This document shows, one piece after another, positions 46,532 to 58,550 of a stretch of 64,000 bases of DNA. The notes beneath the pieces are model-generated. The model was not told the DNA's origin and made no database searches. It saw only the letters and a list, made by a program, of their open reading frames with translations. Position 1 is the first letter of the stretch; the number at the start of each line of letters is the position of its first letter. The position numbers and the translations under genes were made by a program. The stretch comes from Sipunculus nudus (lineage: Eukaryota > Annelida > Sipuncula > Golfingiida > Sipunculidae), in contig CM049313.1 in the NCBI GenBank assembly GCA_026874595.1, forward strand, positions 69,496,659-69,560,658, in the 5' to 3' direction.

Positions 46532-47275
46532 ACTATTTTTTCTCTTTTTTGAGGCCGTCAAATGACAGCAATTATGTCAGTTTCTCAGGTGTGGATCTAT
46601 CTAATGTCCTTAAACCCGCAGTGTTTATTGATTAACATTGGTTTCTGCAGTTCCTGAAGACTAGTGGTGCCACCTGTAGGTTTTTCGACTGACAAATTAT
46701 ATTGTTACTATTATATTCGCAACGATGGTTTCATCTAGTGTCTTGAAACCTTGTGTTGTTTATTATGGCCCTTCTTGAATAAGCGGATGGCCTTTATTAA
46801 TCACCCTGTTCGTCCGTTTGTCTTTCTGTATGTCCGTAAATTTTGTTTCCTGATGATAACTCCACTTTGTATTGACATACAGGAGTTATAAAACCGGACT
46901 TATATATGGCCTACCTATGATGCAAAAACTCTATTGATTTTTTGGGAATGAGGTCAATGGTCCAAATTACAGGACCCACAAATTTAGAAAGACTGTGGGT
47001 GCATATTAAGCCAAACTTTTCATCCCAAACCTTCCGTCTCTCACGTGGCGCCCCTGCCATGCAGTGGGGAAGGTTCCTTTTGATTTTGGGGTCCTTAGGT
47101 CAAAGGTCAAGGTCACAGGGTCCACAAATTCACAAATTAGTTTATGGATGATAGTCCCAGTTTTGGTAGACAAGTTGGATCCAAACTGATCACAGGAGCC
47201 ATATTTTGAAAAAAAGCTCTAAACCTCTCCTTAAAGATAAATTCAGCGGAGCGTCCAGACCCATGGTCCCAAGTT
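46532..47275 (+). repeat. Dispersed repeat family E, truncated copy
   Basis: Lacks the head but has GGTGCCACCTGTA, a GTCCGTTTGTC stretch, one perfect AGGTCAAAGGTCAAGGTCA (47097-47115) and the tail TCCAGACCCATGGTCCC. Directly follows the longest copy. Confidence 0.8.
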
Positions 47276-48371
47276 TTTTTTATAAAATACGAAAAAAGAA
47301 GGAGAATGTGACGAGGTTGAAGTATTATACATATATAGGGCTGTAACATTAACTCACAATACGATACTTACCGCGATATTATATTCTAACAGTACGGTAT
47401 ACAATACGATACATGCGTATATATGATATATTATTTTATAATTTAGATTATATACCGAATTTTCCATATATCTAGAAATGTTAATAAGTTTTATCTCATT
47501 AAATATTTTAGAAACCATAAATAAGATTTATTTACAAACATTTAGATATTCAGATGACGTTTAACTCGATCGTTGTTCAGCAATAATGTTTTACTTAAGA
47601 TGCAATGCAGTATGTTAAGAGACGATTGCCGTGATAAAACCTTAGATTGTGAGATTTCTGTTGGACAAAGCTGCTTGGATATTAGTATAAATTATATGCA
47701 GGTTAGATGGTATCTACAGCTAAAGGTACAGGCATATAGTCCCAATCAGGTAATAAAACCAACAGCTGGAGACAGTCTTAATTTCAGGTTAGACATTATC
47801 TTTTAATATCTTTTTTGTGCCATTAATATACGATAGCAATATGAGGAAAAGGTTTTCAAATCTTGAACATTTGTACGAATGTTCTCAGGCATATTTCTTA
47901 AAATACCCTTTGTACAACCACTGAAAAAAAAGAATGGTTAAAAAAAAGCATGGTTGAGCTGATAAAGATCTTTGGGAACAGGTGTTCGTCTGAGCCGGGA
48001 ACATGTTTAAGCGGGCGGGGTGAGCCAAGGGCGTTCATTAAACCTTGACATTATACCGTGGATAAAAGGCTTTCAGCCTCATCATCTCCCCACTGAGATA
48101 AACTTATCTCTCAGAGACTGTTCCCTAACAATCAGGTTCATGCTGAAGATCAGTACACAGCCTTCGGAACAAGCTGTGTTGTTGCTTGTTTGGATGTATA
48201 AAATGTCTGGGTTATTTTTAAACAGATAAACGGCTGTTACACGTGTTGACTGCATATATAACTCACCATGTACTATTCCCTCAGAACCACTGCTAGCATA
48301 TATAATACCTTTAGGCTCCTTTATAGTGTTTGTTACCACAGAAAAGTATGATTAAGCATTCACAATGAAAC

Positions 48372-48372
<1 letters not shown>
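47276..48372. other. Unassigned AT-rich DNA
   Basis: No supported gene. Short frames at 47573-47806 and 48020-48339 lack splice support. Confidence 0.45.
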
Positions 48373-48420
<48 letters not shown>

Positions 48421-48504
48421 AATTTATAACAATGAAGTTATAAATGTTTTCATTGTGATTAAGCATTCACAATGAAACCCATATATATATATATATATAT
48501 ATAT
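48350..48504. repeat. Duplicated segment carrying (TA)n arrays
   Basis: GATTAAGCATTCACAATGAA plus ACCCATATAT occurs at 48350 and again at 48460, each followed by a TA array (48373-48418 and 48480-48504). A slipped or templated duplication is likely. Confidence 0.8.
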
Positions 48505-48595
48505 GACATGGTAAAAAAGGTATATGCATCAAACAGTCGCTGAACTGATATAAAGTTTATGCAACCAATACTACAAATGAATTGTTTAATTACTT

Positions 48596-48688
48596 TATAA
48601 TTTATTTGTTTATTTATTCATCTATTTATTCATCTATTTATCCTTTTATCTATTCATTATTATTATTGAATTATTATTATTATTATTA

Positions 48689-48725
<37 letters not shown>

Positions 48726-48741
48726 CATTATTATTATTATT
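48596..48741. repeat. Compound tetranucleotide and (TTA)n microsatellite
   Basis: TTTA/TTCATCTA-type tetranucleotide units to about 48655, then about 28 TTA triplets with GAA, GTT and ATC interruptions. Confidence 0.9.
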
Positions 48742-49014
48742 AAAGAAAAACTATACTGACGTCAAATAAATTTTCATCATGAAATTGTTTGATCTTTTTT
48801 CATGCTTAATAGACTAGTCAAACTATCCATTTTAAACCTGTCTATAGATGGTGTCTGGTTTTACACGATTATTTAATCCCCAAAACTGGGTAAAAGCTGA
48901 TAGCAACTTATCTACACCAAGGTCATCTAAATCAACGTCCTCCGACAATGGTACATGGTTGATGTATATATACACTTTATTTTAAACTAGAAATCTGGAT
49001 TTTAACGAATCCAG

Positions 49015-49225
49015 CCCTCCGCCATTCCCTTATTCAGCCCATATTCATTTGTGCAAAAGTGACTTTGCATTTGTGAATATCCTTTCATGACGTTTATGGG
49101 TCTGGATCATGTGCCGGATCCACACGGAATTCTAATTGATTCTTCATTGGCCCATTCCCTAAATGCCCTGATAAATTTCCTGAGATTCCCCTCATGAGTG
49201 CGTGAGTTATGTTGTGAACAAACAC
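49015..49225 (-). repeat. Dispersed repeat family A, copy 3 (inverted)
   Basis: Read on the minus strand it begins GTTTGTTCACAACATAACTC, continues ACGCACTCATGAG, then GGATCC and AATGCAAAGTCACTTTTGCAC. It aligns end to end with 4548-4735. Confidence 0.65.
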
Positions 49226-49734
49226 AAAAATACACATGCACACACGAACACGAGTGAACGCATACCCTCCTTGCGGAGGCATTAAACTTTTGGTGTGAGG
49301 TTACTAAATCTGTTCTTGTCAGTATTTACTATATATAACAGTCAGATACATAAACCTGGACACATTTCTGTAAATACAGTTTTCTTGAATTCATTTTTTA
49401 TATAAGCCTACGGTTAATTCCTGAGCAAGTTAGACAACAGCCAATTTCTTTGAATGCAGGTCTTTTATTTTTCCACAGACATAGCAATGTTTCTAACAAA
49501 TGAGCATTTTCTCCAGAACTGTCACCGTGTTTCCCATACGTCCCTTTTCGTATCCGAGAGCCAGCCAAACACAGATTTGGTGCAGACAGGTTGCCGGAAA
49601 TAAACTTTTTTAGTTAAGCACCATCCTTTTTTGCAATGAATTAATGGACACCCCGATACAGTCAAGTCATATTGCTTGTTTACATTAATATGCTGAGAGA
49701 AAGAGAGAGGGAGGAAGCATCCGTGTATACACGA

Positions 49735-49820
49735 TTGTGCATGCATGTGCATGCATGGCACACATGCACAGATATGTGAATCAACGAGCCTGCATGTGTG
49801 CATGTGCGTGTATATGTATA
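49735..49820. repeat. Alternating purine-pyrimidine TG/CA-rich tract
   Basis: GTGCATGCATGTGCATGCAT and neighbouring TGTGCATGTGCGTGTATATG form nearly perfect alternating purine-pyrimidine stretches, which can adopt Z-DNA. Confidence 0.6.
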
Positions 49821-51359
49821 TGAGGTCTTAAGACTTTAAAAAAATCAAGAACTTGGAAAGTTATAAATATGCTTTATATATGAAGGCCCTTCAAGTCATT
49901 CTATATACATTTCCCTCAACATCCCAACCCATAAACGCATGGTAACTGATACAGGACAGTAATAAACATTATGATTAAGAGACACATTATTGTAACCCTG
50001 CAATTAGATTAACAAACCGCATGGAAATATGTGACATTTGAGGATGCATTAGTTGAAATAGGCTAATCTGAACAAATTGATTCTCATGAAATTTGAAACA
50101 TTCTCCTATGCGCCATGATTGTTTAATTGCGTCACACATCATACACACAGCAGCAGGTCAAACTGCGGATTTTATATGCTGTGAAAATAAGCAACGCTTA
50201 AGGCATAAATTAACATGGCGCACAGTCAAGGCTTGCTCAAGGTCGAGGTCTGATATTCACGTGAGAGAGATAGGCATTATCGTGCCAAACGCCCTACCGT
50301 AAACTTTGTCGTAATAAAATGTTCTTAGCATTTATAATCCGTGGAATAAAACTAAACATCAAATATGTCAGAAAAGAAGAAAAGTAGGCAGCGGGGTGAA
50401 AAGGGCAATCATGTCTAAATTACGACTCTTGTGCTTTTATTTGATCTGCAAATTAAATCATTTATAATGGATTTTTGGAAATGTTTGACATTAATTATTT
50501 GATATGAAAAGGCCATCAGAATGAGTTGGTCGCTTGATTTAAATGCCGGATTTATTTAACGAAAGGATTAGTTATGATCGGCCCTGTGTGACTGATTGGA
50601 TTTGTTATACGTCAGGGCTAAACACGTATACTGATGAGGCGCAGAAATATGTCTGACAGTCATTAAAATTTGTAGCGTCTCGCGTCAGTTATAGTAATTA
50701 GATAATTACAAGGTCCTGAGCCAGGAGAATTAGTTGTTGATCTTTCATTTTGTCCCGTATTGTGTTTCCAGCAGCAGCCTGTTGTTCACTGTGATATCAT
50801 TTAATTCAAGGCAAATAGGAAATACAAAACACATGCAAATTGTCACTTCCTTTCATAAACAATATATTTATGTAATAAGATGCTGAGGGCAATATATAAA
50901 GACTATTGTAGGAAATGTTGGTACCTTTGAAAATATTTGGTTTATGAATGAAAAATTATTCATATTCCGAACCTGAATCCCCACAATGTGGAATTAATAT
51001 TCAACTGGTAAAACAGGTTGTTAGACTTTCTTATACCAGAGATAAAAAAAGCCGCTATAGTCTGTTTACAGCTTTTATAGCAGCACTGGTTGCATGGGTA
51101 GATTCTTGCATAAGTCTATACATGTGTATGTTTGGATAAGTGCGACAAAACAAAAGTTTCGTGGCACCACCTGTATTATTTTAAAAGTTTACCTGCGTTT
51201 ATGGTGTGTATTTGAAAATTTGAAAATGGTATCTGTCTCTGAGATTTTGTTATGTTATGCAGTCATTATTTAGCATTCCCACAAGTGGAGGGGCTCACAT
51301 CATCACCGCATTTTTCCTTGTCATCATGCAACATTTCAGGAAAAATGGCTGGACCAGGC
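49821..51359. other. Unassigned AT-rich DNA
   Basis: No supported gene. A GTGGCACCACCTGTATT word at 51161 is an isolated piece of family E. Confidence 0.45.
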
Positions 51360-51630
51360 TTTAGCTCAGCTGACTGAAAGTCATTTGAGCTACAGTGATC
51401 ACCCTTTGTCCGTCGTTCGACCTTACGGCCGTTCGGGCGTCGGTCCGTTAACAGGGCACAAATCCTCATGGTTTGCCGTATAAAAAACCTTTATTCAAAA
51501 TCAAGGGAGATCTTTTGAATCCTTAAATTAGGCCAAACGAACCTGCATACTCTGGGACAAAAATATGGTTTTGAATACCCTGAGAGACACGTTCTCCTCA
51601 GTGCATGGTCAAGGTCGTTGAACAAAAATT
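51360..51630 (+). repeat. Dispersed repeat family E, head fragment
   Basis: TTTAGCTCAGCTGACTGAAAG, TTTGTCCGTCGTTCG, TCCGTTAACAGGGCACAAAT, then decayed head words. Body and tail are absent. Confidence 0.75.
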
Positions 51631-51724
51631 TCATGTTGGGTCATCCAATATTTATATAATATGCCTCATCTCAGACTGTTGATATATAAACTGTCTTAAG
51701 AATTGACTATATATTGTCTATTTT

Positions 51725-52100
51725 TTCATAAATGTTACATAAAAAGTTGTTGAAATTACCACAACACAAGTAGATGTAACGCCGAATTTCAGTCTATATA
51801 TAGCTTTCATTTTCATCCACCCACTCACAAGGGGCCCACCCTTGCATCTTTCACAAGTTTTCAGTATGCTATAAATGTACATGGCATTCTCAAACAATAT
51901 TAGATTATTTCTAGGAAATTAGCACAAATGTGCAACAGAAGACTCCTTTAGTTTACGGATGCATACACCGGTTTTTTCCTCAGAGATGGTACATAAAAAG
52001 TTGCTAGAATTACCACAACACAAGTATAGATGTGTGACATCGAATTCAGTCTAGCTTTCATTTTTATCCATGCACCCACTCACAAGAAGCCGAAATACAA
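51725..52100 (+). repeat. Dispersed repeat family F, tandem pair
   Basis: Two copies about 255 bp apart (near 51728-51850 and 51983-52095) share TACATAAAAAGTTG, AATTACCACAACACAAGTA, TCAGTCTA and CACCCACTCACAAG. A third partial copy lies at 53985-54085. Confidence 0.7.
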
Positions 52101-52889
52101 TATGTCCCTTAGCAACTTTCTTGGAAAACCATTCGTCGGATCATTTTTCAAGTGTTTTTTCAAGTTTATTTTCCAGTTTAGTCCCTGTCATAGTATGTTG
52201 GCTATCAAATGTCAGACCCTAAAAAAATGCTGTGGTCGTCGAGCAACCATCTTTGAATTCATTTAAAGCACATTTTCTCAAAAGCTGTAATGGCAAAAGC
52301 CATTTTAGCAGTTGCTGCAATTTTTTTTTGCCGATCGAAAGATCAAGGCTCCCATTTAAAATGTGCTCATATATTGTATTGTGACTGACCTTGATCTTAT
52401 GACCTTAATTGTACCATTCTGAGTAAAACTTTGGCTTTTTGTATTGTTATAACAATGGCGTATTCACTAACAGATATCATTATTCAATGCCATGATATTT
52501 ATTGCAAATTGAAAGATTTGAACTTTCAGAATTTGTCAATGTAAAATGTCGATTTTGTCATATGTCAGGAACATATTTATATATCAATCGTTATTATTAC
52601 ATTTTGGGGGGGGGGGGGGATTATCCATTTTTGTATACGAGACAGTAGCTCTCGTCACTCCTCGCCCGTGGCATCAGAACACACATAAAATAATATTATT
52701 CTCCGAGTCTAGTTTTATGAAATATCTATAATATCTGCATGGACACTTGTCTTTGCACGTTGTATTTTTGGTGATTCATGCATCCTGACTACAAGCACAT
52801 GACAGTAAGTAACACAGAACATGTTAATGCTGTTCGGCATATGTTTGATAAGATTTTGATATTACTGAAATAGTGAAATCAATGTATAT
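52101..52889. other. Unassigned; G run at 52605-52619
   Basis: No gene recognised. Confidence 0.45.
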
Positions 52890-53090
52890 TTAATTTAAGA
52901 AGCTGATTCTTGGTTCTGTCTCTTCAAGCCTCCGAGCTCCTTCGTGACCCCCCAGGGTTGGTCCTGTTTCCGATGAACTGTATCCGAGTTTCATCGACAG
53001 GTTTACGGCGTCAGCTCCTCGAGTTATCTTCCCGAGGTCACCGGCCAATAGGTACAGGAAGACATCGTCAGGTCGGGTGTGTTCGGGCAT
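52890..53090 (-). CDS. Death-domain-like fragment, possible exon or relic
   Basis: A 66-codon minus-strand frame from ATG at 53090. It starts MPEHTRPDDVFLYLLAGDLG and continues AVNLSMKLGYSSSE, then GHEGARRLEE. The pattern leucine-rich helix, LG, LSxKLGYS, then a charged helix resembles the first half of a death-domain fold (LAxxLGxxWxxLAxxLG). It is compressed, lacks the usual Trp and ends after 66 codons. The segment and the next 600 bp are GC-richer than the surroundings. An AACAG acceptor-like site directly precedes the ATG but lacks a pyrimidine tract. It could be an internal exon, a gene fragment, or chance; the fold assignment is from memory of the family pattern. Confidence 0.25.
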   Translation of the reverse strand: MPEHTRPDDVFLYLLAGDLGKITRGADAVNLSMKLGYSSSETGPTLGGHEGARRLEETEPRISFLN

Positions 53091-53279
53091 CTGTTCTTCA
53101 TTGTATATTATAAGTTACGGGGCCTGGAAGAACCACTGCTTGTCGTCAACGACGCGCTCACACCGTTAATGGAAAAAGGAAGTTTGCTGGAGCACTTGGG
53201 GCCCTGTTTTTGGCTCGAGGAAATAGATTTTGTCTGGTTCTTACTGCAAGCACAGCATCTGTTAACCTTAAAGATGTAA

Positions 53280-53640
53280 CTCCTTAAAACAACGCTCCCT
53301 GTTTGTACCAGGCCCTCAAAAACCGGACTGTTAATGGATTTACACTACGCACGTACTACACACCGTAGAAATGGGCTACTATCAAAGTTATGATGGTCGC
53401 ACGGGACGTGCAGCTGTCAGCATGGGTGATGCTGGAGCCTCTGCTTGAGACAGATCGCCCACTCCCGCACACGACAGGCTGCAGGTATAAAACTGCAGAA
53501 TAATACGGCGTGCGTGGCGCGGCACGCGAGCAACGTCAGGTGCGCTGCACCCTAGGGATGTGCCAGGCAGCTGTCCGTACTCTAGCTGTCACATAGTCCC
53601 TATCAGCCGTCTTGTTAACAGATCCACTGAAATGTGACCA
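53280..53640. other. GC- and CpG-rich island
   Basis: CGTGCGTGGCGCGGCACGCG and similar words mark a local CpG-rich stretch with no supported exon. Confidence 0.4.
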
Positions 53641-53984
53641 TTATTCTAGCGATACGTTAACAATTAACCACAGCTTCCGTGTCACGATATACATGCCGGT
53701 GTGACAAAATGACCGGATATGGCGTCATTTGTCGCTCAAACCCCTGAGGACAGCTGAAACGCCGTAGTACGGCATCAGCTTTTATGAAATACGATCGGTA
53801 ACACACCCGCATAAAACGAAAGAAGGGTTAATCAGACAGGGATGTCGACATAGTGTACTGTGATATATTACTGACATAAGCTTTGTTTTCTGGAAGCTTT
53901 GTCGTAATGGCCGTCTCCCGGCGCATACTAATTGATATTGTATTTTTTTCCGTCATAAATTCATCACACATTGCTAAACGGGGG

Positions 53985-54090
53985 AGCTTTCATTTTCATC
54001 CAGCCCCTCATAAGGAGCCCACCCATGCATCTTTCACAAGATTTTGGTTGATTTAATTTATATGACATTCCCATACAATATTAGATTAAA
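53985..54090 (+). repeat. Dispersed repeat family F, partial copy
   Basis: Shares GCTTTCATTTTCATCCA, GGAGCCCACCCATGCATC, TTTCACAAG and ACAATATTAGATTA with 51805-51910. Confidence 0.7.
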
Positions 54091-55091
54091 AGCATTATCA
54101 TATATAGAGTTAAGCACAGATTCGCAATGGAACATTTCTGAAATTAACTGGTGCAACCATGCACCTGTTACTTGGCGAAATAAACAGATTACAGTGATGG
54201 TATTTGGCACTAGCCGTATAAAGCTCTCTTAGTTAAGATATATATCAATATAATGTCAGGGTTTGTCGACTCACAAGTTCTCTTACCAAATTCGAACTCA
54301 AGGCAGACGTTATAAGACGGTGTTTAATCAATATATCATAGCAGTACAGGTTCGCACTATGCACATACGCTAAACATATAAAAACAGCAGGCCACTGGAG
54401 AACTCACTCGAGACTCGACACTCAAGACCCTATTTAGTGCCATCCCAGTATACTTAAACATTCTAGTGGCGTGAGTGAGGACCTTAACGAAACAGGGGTT
54501 GCAAAGCTGGTGTTGATATCGCTATCTGGTCCAGTCAGAGTAAAAGCGTGATATGGATATAATCCAAAGACTACTATACGCTTAACAATAAATAATACTT
54601 TGCTAGATAGCTCACACAACATTTTATCAGTAATACTAATTGTGACGTAATCACGAATTATAATAAACTTGTAATGTGAAATAAACTTAGATTATACCAT
54701 GCGGATTTTAATTTATCAACTGAAAAATGATTAATAACTTGAAAATAAAATAAGGTAAGGTATCTTGTTATATAAGCACATAAAGAGAACGGAGGGGCTC
54801 ACCTGCTAATATATTATTCTAAGAAATATAAATAACGACCTGGTTGCAAATGAAGAAATATACTTGAACAGAAACCATTCTCTCTATATATCTCTCTCTA
54901 TATATATACATATGGAATATTGAGCAGGGGTCGAGGGGAGGCCATCGGCCTCGTCGCGCAGACACTGGGCTGGTTTGCCCCATACGCAATCATACCAGAA
55001 GGACCAGAACTAATAGTTAACGGCTGGACGTCAAGCTAGTGTACGCCTAGACCTGTATGTATAAGTGTGTACTCTGTAACAATATATATAT
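54091..55091. other. Unassigned AT-rich DNA
   Basis: No supported gene. A TGTAACAATATA word at 55074 just before the next element resembles that element's own right end. Confidence 0.45.
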
Positions 55092-55891
55092 TGTTACGGA
55101 ACCTAATAGCAACAGATCACGTATGTGTGATGGACATAAATTTTGTCAAGGAGATATAAAAAAAATCAAATTCTGTAACACCAGGCAGCATGAAATGTAT
55201 AGGGGAATGAATAAAGAAGTCAGTGTTTTTTTGTCAACAAATAACTATAATCTGTTCTTAAAACAACCGTAACATTTCAATACACTAGATTAATACAATG
55301 ACACAGTATAACAGCAAATCAATACAATTACACAGTAAAATAAACAAAGTGCACAGTACCTGGTTACCACCACTGTCACAACGATAAGTCCTTTTAAATG
55401 TATATGCCGGATGAAAAGTCCCCACAAATCCTCTCGGAGAATAACAGTCCGATGTATGCTCTTGTAACAATCCAGAAAGTAAACTTTAGGCAGGTAGCAT
55501 TAAATTGTATAGAGTTAGTATGGGCAAAATCCCTTAAATTACTGCATAATCGGACAGGTCCAACAGACATACACACACGTCCGCTGGAATATTCTCTCAC
55601 CTCTCTCCGCTTTCAAACACAGCCCCCTATTTATATTTCCTGGCCCCAAGCCAAGAATTGTCCACTTCTCAAACAGTCAAAAGGATCTAACATAATACAC
55701 AGTAAACACGCGTTACAGGAATCATCTAGAAGAACATCGCTGTGTCTCTACATACCAGGGTCCACACGTGAGCCCGACCCGAGAAAGCCCCAAGCAAGCA
55801 TGAGAACGAGAGTTCAACCAGTGCGGATAAAACTGAGAGTGCGACTACAACTCGAGTCACGCCCGTGTCACACAATAAAAAGAGCACCTGT

Positions 55892-55895
<4 letters not shown>
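55092..55895 (+). mobile_element. Solo-LTR-like repeat (family D), copy 2
   Basis: About 804 bp, TGTTACGG start and CTGTAACA end, colinear with 9848-10727. ATAT flanks both ends, compatible with a 4-bp duplication but inconclusive because both flanks are TA-rich. The 181-codon frame at 55398-55943 runs out of the repeat into a TA array and is not a gene. No internal retroelement frame. Confidence 0.55.
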
Positions 55896-55931
<36 letters not shown>

Positions 55932-56038
55932 CAATGCAGGTGAGTGTCCGAGTATATGTAAAAGCTACAAAACACAGAATCTCAAGTTATACAAAACAGG
56001 AATACCACTGATCATGTGTATATATATATATATATATA
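55896..56038. repeat. (TA)n arrays
   Basis: TA runs at about 55897-55927 and 56019-56038. Confidence 0.9.
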
Positions 56039-56045
56039 CCTTTAA

Positions 56046-56190
56046 AATAAGGTTATTTTAACAGGGGAAATATACTAGGGCCGATTCCGCATTGGAACCC
56101 ATGTCGGCGGCACACATGTAAGTCAAGCGTCCCAACCACTTTAAAGCAAAATTTCCATGGCAAGACAGTTTGGTTCGCCTTCATATACTT
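56046..56190 (-). repeat. Decayed tRNA-derived SINE-like copy
   Basis: Shares ACTAGGGCCGATTC, GGAACCCATGTCGG and CACACATGT with the copies at 28.1-28.5 kb. The B box is degraded (GGTTCCAATGC) and the A box is not recognisable. Confidence 0.5.
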
Positions 56191-56869
56191 TCAAATGTAT
56201 GCGTGTTTTTTTTTAGGATTTTTTTGCAAGGCGTTGTGGCAAAATCTGTTCATAAATAACTTTCTATTCCTATGCACTTTTAATATTCCATGCATTACTA
56301 TATAGTCTTAACTTATTTCCTTTCGATGGTTTGATTTAGTGGTTTCGCTTTATCGAGCAGCTACAGGTTGCTGTGGTCAAGACCCCAGACCTTCGCGCTC
56401 CCTGAGCGTAATTTTGAGAGCCAATAGACCTGATGCCACCCAAGCTAAACAGGAAGCAGCGAGAGACCGCTACCGGTCTCGGTGACTTTTGAGAAAATCA
56501 ACAACACCAACCGCCACAAAGGCAAAAGCAGTGTACATTCCCTCCTTTCGATGGTCATTCTTTAGTGGTGATCCTGTTTTATATATAACAAGAGATTCTG
56601 ACCTTTGTAGCTTTAAATATACTCGGACACACACCTACAGTCTGTCAACTATTCAAGTGGTCCAGTGATGTGTCTAGGAAGTGATTATTACCAGTAAAAA
56701 CCTGACGCAAGAAAGACTGTCCTCCCGGAACCCTGTCAGTTTATAAAACTGTGGAAATTTAACATTATCATGTTGTATCCAACAACTTTAAGGTGCATGT
56801 ACCGATAGGAAAGATAGATACAACGGGCCCTGTTAAGATGTTTTAATTAATTAAATTTGGATGTCGCAG
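56191..56869. other. Unassigned DNA
   Basis: No gene recognised. A GC-richer stretch at 56360-56500 has no supported exon. Confidence 0.45.
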
Positions 56870-57079
56870 CATGGCATGTGACTGCTATAACATTCATACG
56901 GGATAGACTTTGTTCTGTTTTTGTTGACCTAGTTCTGTCCCTCCCGGGTATCTTGTCACCTGTCTCCCTGGATCGGTGGCCTACAAAGTCGGTCATGATG
57001 CGGCAATGGGTGGCCTCCCTAACATATTACATTTTATGTGTGCACTTTGAAAGTGCATGGATTCTAATATACTATGAAG
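56870..57079 (+). CDS. Weak candidate internal exon
   Basis: GTCGCAG could act as an acceptor (no clear pyrimidine tract) and GAAG/GTAATA at 57080 as a donor. The open frame between them reads WHVTAITFIRD, LSLPGILSPVSLDRWPTKS and MMRQWVASLTYYILC. There is no partner exon and no recognised family. Confidence 0.15.
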
Positions 57080-57394
57080 GTAATATGTTGTATTATATTG
57101 GCAAGGTCGGATCCAAAGGGAGCTAGGGTTATGGAAATAATCGTTTCTTTTTCCATAAAGAACCAGCAAGTTATAATGATTGTTATTCCACGAAAGAACC
57201 CACCACATTGATATTTGTTTGGGAACATATTAATCTTCCATTGTGTTATCATTTGTCTTGAAATGAAAATTTTCATTTTGAAGCAAGGTTTTGTTGGAAT
57301 TTTCATAGACCAGCATGACTGAACGTAATAACGATATTGTGTTATTGACTTGTTCTTGTATAGAGTCTTAGATGAGCTACATGTCTATCAATGC
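57080..57394. other. Unassigned DNA
   Basis: No gene recognised. Confidence 0.5.
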
Positions 57395-57465
57395 CATTCT
57401 TGGGGTGCATGGCCCTCTTTTCGGGATGGGCGTCATTCCAGGATGGCCCTAATTCTAGGTTGGGC
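57395..57465 (+). repeat. Isolated fragment of the G/T-rich minisatellite
   Basis: CTTTTCGGGATGGGCGTCAT, TCCAGGATGGCCCT and TTCTAGGTTGGG are units of the same type as the array at 61525-62040, here only three or four copies. Confidence 0.6.
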
Positions 57466-57491
57466 AGTTTTGTGTGTTAAGATAACTCTGA

Positions 57492-58550
57492 TTTTTAGCT
57501 CAGCTGACTGTAAGTCAACTAAGCTATAGTGATCGGTCAGCGTCCGTCGTCTGTCCGTCAGTCTGTCTGTCCGTCTGTTAGACTTGCACGTTTTGGCACC
57601 GTTGAACCTTGAAACCTGTAAGTGAATATCCAATGAGGTCAATAAAAAATCTCCTTGGAAACCTGAAATGAGGTCGCTGTGACCTATATCCTCCGAGCTA
57701 TGGGGCCTGTAAGTACCCGACAGAATAATTAAAAATTTGATACAAAACCTCCTGTATCTAAATTGATAATTAATGCATGAATTGCCTTGAATCTAGCCTT
57801 TAATATTGACCATGACTAGTTATGTCAGATCCCAGAATCTGGTAGCGCCATTTGCAGTTTTTATCATTTTTCCGATTTTTGTTTTGTTTTGAGACCACCA
57901 AATGACAACGATTATGCCAGTTTCTCAACTGTGGTTTCATCAAGTGTCCCGAAACCTGGTGTGTTTATTGATTTTGACTGGTTTCTTCAGTTCCCAGCTT
58001 TTCTTTTATTTTTAGACTGCCAAATCATATCACTGTCCGATTTGCAACTGTGGTTTCATCTGTCTGTCCGTCAGTTTGTTCTTCTGTATGTCTGTCAAAT
58101 TTGTTTCCTGATGATAACTTCAGCTTGGATTGACATATCGATTTCAAACTCGACTCATATATAGCCCACCTCAAAAGCAAGAAGTCTATTGATTTTTATG
58201 AATCATGAGGTCAAAGCCCAAGGTCATAGGACCCACTTCTCTATAAAGATTGTGGATGCATTTTAGGCCAATTTTTTCATCCCAAACCTTCCATCTTTCA
58301 CATATATGTGACCTGCAAAAAGGGAGATGAACCTAATTGGCTTTGGGCTGATAAGCTCAAAGTCAAAGTCACAAAATAGTTTACGGATGATAACCCCTGT
58401 TGGGTAGACAGATTGGCTTCAAACTTGATCACGGGGACCCACATATTGAAAAAGCTCATAAACATACCCTAATAGACAAATCCAGCAGATCATAAAAATA
58501 CTCTCACTTTTAATTTCAGCTGAGCGCCGTGACCCACAGGCCCCTTTTAT
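57492..58550 (+). repeat. Dispersed repeat family E, near-complete copy
   Basis: TTTTTAGCTCAGCTGACTG start, GTCCGTC-rich stretch, GGAGGTCAATAAAAAATC head words, a diverged body unit at 58208 (AGGTCAAAGCCCAAGGTCA) and the tail AGCTGAGCGCCGTGACCCACAGG. Family A to F repeats elsewhere do not share these words. Confidence 0.85.

Noticed and set aside
53079-53279. 66-codon plus-strand frame next to the death-domain-like fragment
   Set aside because: Overlaps on the opposite strand, no splice support, and composition is not convincing; cannot be coding together with the minus-strand reading.
55398-55943. 181-codon plus-strand frame
   Set aside because: Lies across the solo-LTR-like repeat and its TA flank, is not open in the other copy, and shows no retroelement motif.
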